Source: an uncultured Prevotella sp. (GTDB lineage: Bacteria; Bacteroidota; Bacteroidia; Bacteroidales; Bacteroidaceae). From it: a DNA stretch of 28,746 bases. Below the pieces are notes generated by a model, which saw only the letters and a list, made by a program, of their open reading frames with translations, was not told where the DNA came from and ran no database searches. The translations under genes were made by a program, and so were the position numbers. The stretch covers positions 1 to 28,746 of the forward strand of contig CAJKQX010000027.1 in NCBI GenBank assembly GCA_905202125.1, given 5' to 3'. Shown here one piece after another: positions 23,457 to 28,746 of this stretch (position 1 is the stretch's first letter; each line of letters starts with the position of its first letter).

Positions 23457-23729
23457 ATGAACAAGACAGAATTGATTGAAAAGATTGCAGCCGGTGCTGA
23501 AATGAGCAAGGCCGATGCAAAAAAAGCTCTTGACGCAACAGTCGAGGCTATCAAGAACGCCCTCATCGAAGGTGAAAAGGTACAGCTCATCGGTTTCGGT
23601 ACATTCAGCGTGAACGAACGTCCGGCCCGCGAAGGTATCAATCCCGCAACTAAAGAGAAGATCAGCATCGCTGCTAAGAAGGTTGCTAAATTCAAAGCCG
23701 GCGCTGAACTGGCAGATGCTATCAAATAA
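23457..23729 (+). CDS. HU family DNA-binding protein
   Basis: The 90-residue nucleoid protein bends and packs DNA as a dimer. It has the standard MNKTELIEKIA start, the two N-terminal helices, the GFGTFSVNERPAREGINPATKE arm region (shown here in parts as GFGTFSVNERPAREG and INPATKE) and the conserved ending FKAGAELADAIK. Its codon use differs from its neighbours (more GCT, GGT, AAG), as expected for a highly expressed gene. It is monocistronic, with a promoter and a terminator. Confidence 0.96.
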   Translation: MNKTELIEKIAAGAEMSKADAKKALDATVEAIKNALIEGEKVQLIGFGTFSVNERPAREGINPATKEKISIAAKKVAKFKAGAELADAIK

Positions 23730-23752
23730 AAAATTTTATCAATAGCATAATC

Positions 23753-23790
23753 AAATGGGTAGGAAACGGCGTTTCCTACCCATTTTTATA
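23753..23790 (+). terminator. Intrinsic terminator of the HU gene
   Basis: AAATGGGTAGGAAAC (23753-23767) pairs perfectly with GTTTCCTACCCATTT (23771-23785) with a 3-nt loop, followed by TTATATTTT. Confidence 0.85.
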
Positions 23791-23809
23791 TTTTCACATT
23801 CAAATATCT

Positions 23810-25219
23810 TTATATGTCCGTACCGAACAACGGGTCTTCGGGCATCACCATTATCGGTTTGGCGTCGAACTGTTTGAGCATGTCCGCCGGCACATATTTC
23901 TTGTCCACCACGAGTCGGAACATGTATTCATTGAACCATCTGTCGGTCATGACGAGACATCCGGCTTGTCCGTAGGCCGGTCCCCAACTGTTTTCCACTT
24001 TCCATTTCAGAGGGTTGCCATCCTTGTCAAGATCCACGGCGGTGAGTGTCATGGCGTGGGTCGATCCGCTGTCGAAGGTCGATATGCGCTCCGCCTTGTT
24101 CATGCCAAAGGTGGTGTCGAAGAGCGATGCGTAGTCATAGTTCTCGGTGTCGAGATAGCCGCGCTGTCTGTCGAGCTGTTTGCCCACATCATACGAGCTG
24201 TACATCTTGCGTCCGTCCTTGATGGAAGCGATGGCCAGACGAGCTATGTCCTTCATCGGCAGATTGAGGTATTTCCAGTTTTGTCCGTCGTAGGTATGAC
24301 GGTCGTACTCCACCTCATACGTCTTGTAATACTCGCGGCGCGGGTCGTTCATCACCATTATGAACGAACCGCTCAGCTGCTTGCCCACCGTGGCTTTGAA
24401 AAACTCCTTCGGAGTATATCTGCGTGGTTCGCCCACAGCCTTTCCGTTCTTGTCCTTGAAGGCGTAAGTGAATTCCTTCACCGGTTCGCCCAGCGTCAGA
24501 CACAGCATGCGATACACCGTGGCGAGCATCTCCGTCTTGCGCGATTTGATGGCAGCGGGTTTCTTGCCGTCGGCCACCATCTTGCGCAACTCGAGTCCGT
24601 ACTCACGCAGTTTCGACGACACCAGAGCCGCCATACGGCTTGTGTTCTCTGCCGAGAATGTCTCGGGCTGCACTCCCGAGGGCACCAGTCCGTATTTGTC
24701 GGCCAGATCGCTCACTCCGCAGAATGTGCCGCCGTCGCTCAGCGGATGTTGGAAGAAGAATCTCACGCGCTCGTCCTCCATCGGTTTCCGTGCGCAGTCT
24801 ATCACACCCTGAAGCATGAGATTGGCCTTCTCCAGCTGGTCGTAGAAGAAGAGGTAGTCATGCGAGAACTCCACCGCGAGCGTATCCTCATGCATCTTGG
24901 CAAAGTTGGCTCTCAATACGTTGAGTCCGGAGAACATCCAGCAGCGTCCCGAACTCTTCTGGTCGTGGATGCTCTGTCGCGGTGTCTCGTTGCTGAAATA
25001 GCCGTCCACGGGTCCCTGATTGGCGAAATTCTTGGCCAGGTCGTCTATTTTGTTCGACGCCATGGCGTTGAACAGGGCCTTGTTCACCGGGGCCGAGGTC
25101 TGCATACTCACGATTTTGTCAAGCATATCCGCAGATATGCCTCCGTCCTTTTGCTGTGCCGAAGCCATTGTGGCCAACGATATGCACACAGATAAAAGCA
25201 ATTTGTATTTTCCGTTCAT
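23810..25219 (-). CDS. Exported C1-family cysteine aminopeptidase (bleomycin hydrolase/PepC type)
   Basis: The 469-residue protein belongs to peptidase family C1B. Gln87 and catalytic Cys93 lie in DQKSSGRCWMFSGLN, His388 in GSTHAMTL and Asn410 in WKVENSWG. A hydrophobic N-terminus ending ASAQ (residue 22) is a signal peptide, so the enzyme is periplasmic or secreted, unlike the cytosolic PepC of Gram-positive bacteria. The family releases amino acids from peptide N-termini. It follows the C10 protease gene in the same direction but after a terminator. Together they suggest sequential breakdown of extracellular protein, which is inference. I saw no clear -7 box in the 40 nt upstream. Confidence 0.9.
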   Translation of the reverse strand: MNGKYKLLLSVCISLATMASAQQKDGGISADMLDKIVSMQTSAPVNKALFNAMASNKIDDLAKNFANQGPVDGYFSNETPRQSIHDQKSSGRCWMFSGLNVLRANFAKMHEDTLAVEFSHDYLFFYDQLEKANLMLQGVIDCARKPMEDERVRFFFQHPLSDGGTFCGVSDLADKYGLVPSGVQPETFSAENTSRMAALVSSKLREYGLELRKMVADGKKPAAIKSRKTEMLATVYRMLCLTLGEPVKEFTYAFKDKNGKAVGEPRRYTPKEFFKATVGKQLSGSFIMVMNDPRREYYKTYEVEYDRHTYDGQNWKYLNLPMKDIARLAIASIKDGRKMYSSYDVGKQLDRQRGYLDTENYDYASLFDTTFGMNKAERISTFDSGSTHAMTLTAVDLDKDGNPLKWKVENSWGPAYGQAGCLVMTDRWFNEYMFRLVVDKKYVPADMLKQFDAKPIMVMPEDPLFGTDI

Positions 25220-25267
25220 ATTCTAATTTATAATTATTGTTGCATTGCGTATGTCGTAGCGTTGCTG

Positions 25268-25309
25268 CAAAAAAAGCCCGGGCATGATGTATGGACATGC
25301 CCAGGGGCT
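25268..25309 (-). terminator. Intrinsic terminator of the C10 protease gene
   Basis: On the minus strand AGCCCCTGGGCATG (25309-25296) pairs with CATGCCCGGGCT (25286-25275) with one bulge and is followed by seven T residues. It separates the C10 protease from the C1 peptidase. Confidence 0.75.
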
Positions 25310-25321
25310 ATCGATGGCCTA

Positions 25322-28300
25322 TTATTTCACAATCTTACGTCCGTTCACAATATAGATGCCTTTGGGCAGTGCCGGCAGCACGATGCGGTCGCCGTTGATG
25401 ATGGCCGTGCCCACCTTCACACCGTTGATGGCATATACGTCGGCAGTGGTCTCGGCGTTGTTGTCGATTCCGGTGATGTCGGTTACCACACGGTCGATAT
25501 AGAGGGTCGTCACCTTCATGTCATCCGGCAACTTGGTCACGAAATATCCGCTGTAAGGCTTGATCTGCGTGGTCTGTCTCTTGTACACGAATGCCGATCC
25601 CGTGGTGTTGAGCGCATAAATCTGTTTGGATTTCAAAGTATGGAACGTGCCATAGTAAGAGTAGCTGTCGGTACCGGCCACGCTACGGCTGTCGGTCGTG
25701 GCGGCCACCTCGGCGTTGGTAGTTTCAAACGATACGGTCTTGCCCTCTACCGGATCGAAGGCCGATATGATGTAAGGCACGTTTGCCTCCATATGCGTCA
25801 CATCCTCGAAAACGAGTTTGCCGTCATCACCCACTTCGCTCAGTTCTCTAATGTACATACCGTTCTCGCTGTTGAGAGCCAGACGGTGTCCGTCTACCAT
25901 GATCTTGGTCGGGGCGAACGGCAGGGCCAGTGTCTCCCATATCGAACCTTTGCCGGCCTTCTTGATGGTGCGTACGTAGGTTATCTTGTCGGCCGTGAAA
26001 TCCACCGGCGAGACGAATCCCGCATCGTCGGTGAGGTTGATCTCGCCGGCACTGTGGCCTATCACCGCCTTGTTGGCATCCACTCCTGCGGGCAGCGACG
26101 CTCCCTCGTCAAAGAAATAGAGGGCATTGGGCGAGAGCGATGTGTTCACGCTGCTCACCTGCGAGATGCCGCGCATATCCACGGCCACCACGTATCTTGT
26201 CACATTGAACGAGCTGTTGGGGGCCACGGCCACCTTGCTACCGTCCGATTTGTATGTCACCACTCCCGGACGCATCTGTACCACGTGGGCCAGACCGCCG
26301 CCGTTGAGTTCGCCGCCACTGCCGTACGACACGTTGGTGCCATACTGTTTGTCACATTCCTGGCCCTCAAAGGCGAAGGATACTGTCTGCTCCTGACCGG
26401 CGGCCACCGTTACAGGCACCGTCACAGAGCCATTGCCGTAGAATGCGTTCACACCTATGTCACCCTTCCACAGTCCGATACGTACTGTTCCGTCGTATGT
26501 TTTCGAGGCGTTGTTCCTCACCTTCAATGTGCCGGTTATGATGCCGCCATAGAGCGTATTGTTCGAAACGTTGCTGTAATTGAATGCCGTCACCTGCATG
26601 TTCTTGGTCTCCGACGAGGCCGTCGAGGCGATGTTCACCGTGGTCTGGCCGCCAGGCAGCACGTTGTCTCCATTGCCGTTGTATGTCAGCCATATATTAT
26701 ATGTGCCCGTCTCCGAAGGTTTGAAGAAGAAGGTGATGGTCTGTGTGTGACCCGGTTTGAGCGACACGGCCGAGCGGCTGGCCTGCGATCCCTTGTCGGA
26801 TGTCTTGCTGGCAAACATATAAATCTCGCCGTAGAATTCTTCCTCTGCCATATTCTTGAACACCACGTCCACCTTCTGCTCATGGCCTTTCACCTTGTCT
26901 CCCGTGAAGGTTATCGACTCCACGTTCATGTTGGTGGCAGTCTCATACATCTGCAAGGTGTATGTGCCGTTGGCGTTGACGGTGGCTATGATATACTTGC
27001 GTTTGATATTGAAACTGGTCTTCCACACATTCGATTTGGTGGTCTTGCTTATCGGCACCACCTTGTATGTGCCGGCCGGCAGTCCCGAGATGCCGTACTC
27101 GCCATTGAGATAATAGTTGGTGCCGAGATCATTGGCTGTGCTTGTGTTGCCGATTGGCACGAGCGTACCGTCCTCGGCAACATATCCGATGCCGAAATTG
27201 AAGCTGTTGGTCGAACCGCTCCAGTTGATATAGTCGCTGTTTATTCTGTTGTTTTGTATTTTTGTGTTGTTGATGGTCATCATGATGTTGTCATCAGACG
27301 GCACATTGTCGGGTTTGCGCAGGATGATGGCCTCCTGACCCATGGAGTAGCCGTCGCTGCTCGAGCTGGAGCCTATGCCGCTGTTGTCGCCCGGATTGAG
27401 TATCTCCACACGGAAATAGCCGTCGCTACCGCCGCCCCAACCCCAATTGAGGTGGAACAGTCCGTCACCGTCATATCCGTCGATAACAAAGGCGTGTGCG
27501 CCGCCCGACGCCGTACCGGCAAATGCTATGGGGTGGTTGTTCACCAGTTCGTTGTAGAGCAGGTCGGTCCATTCGTCGATGCTGTAATTGCCGCGGTATT
27601 CCACGTGCGAGCCATCGTCATATCCGAAATATCTCACCAGCGCCTTTATGCCTTCCGAGAATCCTGCGCCCGACGACGGGCCGTAGCCCATCTTCACGCC
27701 CGTGCCCACATAGAGCATCAGCTCGGCCACAGCTTTTTTCTGCGCATCGGTGCTCGCGCCCGAGTAGGTATCGGTCATATTGTTCCAGTCTATCTTCGTG
27801 CCTTTGGCTATGGATTTCATCGAGATGGATTTGCCTGCGCCGCTGGTGAACGAGTAGCTCGGTATCATGCCCACGGTGCTGAGCGGCCACTGATAGTAGT
27901 ACATCACCTGCGCAATGGCCGTGGCCACACATCCCGTGGCACTTCTGTCGCCCTGCGTACCGTCATCCTTGTAGTATCTGGGGCACAACAGGTTGTACGG
28001 GTCGCCCTGGTTCCAACGGCTTTTCACGAGAGGTTTGACGGCATGTTTGGCCTTCTGTGCCTTTCGCGGTGCGGCGTTGGCGCCCTTTTCCACGACGATA
28101 TTGTTGTCGTCAAGATATTTGATGTAGTCGGCATAGCTCTGCAACCACGCTTTCATGTTCTCCGGAGCAGTGTTCATGTCAAACGTTCCCGAGTCGGTAT
28201 AGCCCAGGATACGCTCCGTGCGGTCGTCTCCCGACACTACGACGAAACCCTTGTCTTCGCCGACGTTGAACACATAGTAATAGGCGTTGTCGGTCGTCTT

Positions 28301-28471
28301 GGCCGATTTGCGCACGGCACGGTAAGCCGCTTGCTTACCTGTCGACATGGTCACGCCGCGACCCGACATGAAGCTGCGGGCCGAGGAGAGTGCCTCTTCT
28401 TTGGTCACCGGCCCTGCAATCATGTGCAGACCCAGCAACATCACAACAAATGATAATAGAAATCTTTTCAT
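25322..28471 (-). CDS. Secreted C10-family cysteine protease (streptopain/interpain type) with long C-terminal region
   Basis: The 1049-residue protein is a secreted thiol protease related to SpeB and Prevotella interpain. A signal peptide covers residues 1-19. A Spi-like inhibitory prodomain (about 20-145, with the GFVVVSGDDRTERILGY segment) precedes the catalytic domain. Catalytic Cys181 lies in SATGCVATAIAQVMYYY, His326 in GGAHAFVIDGYDG, and FHLNWGWGGGSDGYFR follows. Beyond about residue 390 come beta-rich modules, and the tail (TTADVYAINGVKVGTAIING, then LPALPKGIYIVNGRKIVK) resembles a T9SS type A sorting domain, so cell-surface export by the type IX system is likely. Usual interpains are shorter; the extra middle modules are unassigned. 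A plus-strand open frame across the whole gene is a shadow. Confidence 0.93.
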   Translation of the reverse strand: MKRFLLSFVVMLLGLHMIAGPVTKEEALSSARSFMSGRGVTMSTGKQAAYRAVRKSAKTTDNAYYYVFNVGEDKGFVVVSGDDRTERILGYTDSGTFDMNTAPENMKAWLQSYADYIKYLDDNNIVVEKGANAAPRKAQKAKHAVKPLVKSRWNQGDPYNLLCPRYYKDDGTQGDRSATGCVATAIAQVMYYYQWPLSTVGMIPSYSFTSGAGKSISMKSIAKGTKIDWNNMTDTYSGASTDAQKKAVAELMLYVGTGVKMGYGPSSGAGFSEGIKALVRYFGYDDGSHVEYRGNYSIDEWTDLLYNELVNNHPIAFAGTASGGAHAFVIDGYDGDGLFHLNWGWGGGSDGYFRVEILNPGDNSGIGSSSSSDGYSMGQEAIILRKPDNVPSDDNIMMTINNTKIQNNRINSDYINWSGSTNSFNFGIGYVAEDGTLVPIGNTSTANDLGTNYYLNGEYGISGLPAGTYKVVPISKTTKSNVWKTSFNIKRKYIIATVNANGTYTLQMYETATNMNVESITFTGDKVKGHEQKVDVVFKNMAEEEFYGEIYMFASKTSDKGSQASRSAVSLKPGHTQTITFFFKPSETGTYNIWLTYNGNGDNVLPGGQTTVNIASTASSETKNMQVTAFNYSNVSNNTLYGGIITGTLKVRNNASKTYDGTVRIGLWKGDIGVNAFYGNGSVTVPVTVAAGQEQTVSFAFEGQECDKQYGTNVSYGSGGELNGGGLAHVVQMRPGVVTYKSDGSKVAVAPNSSFNVTRYVVAVDMRGISQVSSVNTSLSPNALYFFDEGASLPAGVDANKAVIGHSAGEINLTDDAGFVSPVDFTADKITYVRTIKKAGKGSIWETLALPFAPTKIMVDGHRLALNSENGMYIRELSEVGDDGKLVFEDVTHMEANVPYIISAFDPVEGKTVSFETTNAEVAATTDSRSVAGTDSYSYYGTFHTLKSKQIYALNTTGSAFVYKRQTTQIKPYSGYFVTKLPDDMKVTTLYIDRVVTDITGIDNNAETTADVYAINGVKVGTAIINGDRIVLPALPKGIYIVNGRKIVK

Positions 28472-28598
28472 AAATAGGTTTTAAATATAGTTTGGGTTGT
28501 TATTATTTTATGTCCGGCATCGGCTCTTATGGCTCTCCACCATCGGTCTGAGAGTGTAAAAACTTTTGTTACAGGATGATACGGGCAACAATATGTGG

Positions 28599-28606
28599 CA
28601 AAATTA
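28599..28606 (-). promoter_or_regulatory. -7 box of the C10 protease gene
   Basis: On the minus strand the sequence is TAATTTTG. It lies 127 nt before the ATG, giving a long leader of about 120 nt, which leaves room for post-transcriptional control. No riboswitch fold was recognised in it. Confidence 0.45.
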
Positions 28607-28674
28607 AACAAAATACTTGAAATCATTCACTTGTTTTCAAAGTTTTTTCGGTGGAATATCGTCATATCGCAAGA

Positions 28675-28717
28675 TTATCCCAAATCGGTCATAGACCGAC
28701 AATGGGCATGAATGATG
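28675..28717. repeat. Copy of the CCCAAATCGGTC-type repeat near the right end
   Basis: The sequence ttatcccaaatcggtcatag followed by accgacaatgggcatgaatg and atg is nearly identical to positions 81-123, in the same orientation. It lies upstream of the C10 protease promoter. No gene is seen in the last 130 bases of the window. Confidence 0.6.
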
Positions 28718-28746
28718 GTTATCGTATTGTCTGTTCACGTGTTTTG

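Noticed and set aside
25262..28453. A 1063-codon open frame on the plus strand opposite the C10 protease gene
   Set aside because: It is His/Val/Arg-rich antisense sequence with no domain, promoter or signal, and the minus-strand frame has a full set of C10 motifs. The long frame results from codon bias of the real gene.
81..28717. End repeats as the boundaries of a genomic island or composite transposon
   Set aside because: The segment between them is mostly housekeeping genes, contains no transposase, and further copies of the repeat lie inside it.

Overview
This window looks like chromosomal DNA of a Bacteroidales bacterium, probably Prevotellaceae. The evidence is a set of typical Bacteroidetes features: -7 promoter boxes of the form TAnnTTTG before most genes, few Shine-Dalgarno sequences, a fused SecDF, a DUF4923 lipocalin-like envelope protein, a streptopain-type C10 protease and a HU gene with a canonical TTTG-N19-TAnnTTTG promoter. 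Coding DNA is moderately GC-rich and intergenic DNA is markedly AT-rich. Almost every large gene is a recognisable housekeeping or envelope gene. No intact transposase, integrase of a mobile element, phage gene, tRNA, rRNA or CRISPR array was seen.

Layout: a divergent GH29 alpha-L-fucosidase (-) is followed by a 1-kb gene-poor stretch holding an internally deleted AAA ATPase relic, a second gene-like scrap and the first of three unusual palindromic arrays. Then come argS and an RNase H gene (+), ribD (-) divergent from the prmC-recX-comF operon (+), enolase and alkaline phosphatase (-), an unrecognised WG-repeat-like protein (+), a second palindromic array, a DUF4923-xerD pair (+) and an M16 peptidase (+). 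A second gene-poor stretch of about 0.8 kb holds the third array, two ARG-box-like sites without an arg gene, and a perfect hairpin. It is followed by secDF (-), a rhomboid protease-EEP phosphatase pair (-), HU (+), a secreted C1 peptidase (-) and a 1049-residue C10 protease (-).

The genes do not form one pathway. They group as translation and information processing (argS, prmC, recX, comF, xerD, HU, RNase H), riboflavin synthesis (ribD), glycolysis (eno), and cell-envelope export and hydrolysis (secDF, rhomboid, M16, C1 and C10 peptidases, alkaline phosphatase, fucosidase).

The least explained part of the window is non-coding. Three intergenic loci (2234-2300, 12292-12382, 17487-17573) carry arrays of short hyphenated palindromes built on GAAAGG(G)..CC(C)TTTC with a constant 22-nt period, bounded by inverted repeats. 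A second dispersed family (around 81-123, 17838-17860, 17973-18000 and 28675-28717) is built on CCCAAATCGGTC-ATTA-GACCGA. These, the orphan operator sites and the ATPase relic that kept its promoter and both ends are the main items for a second look.
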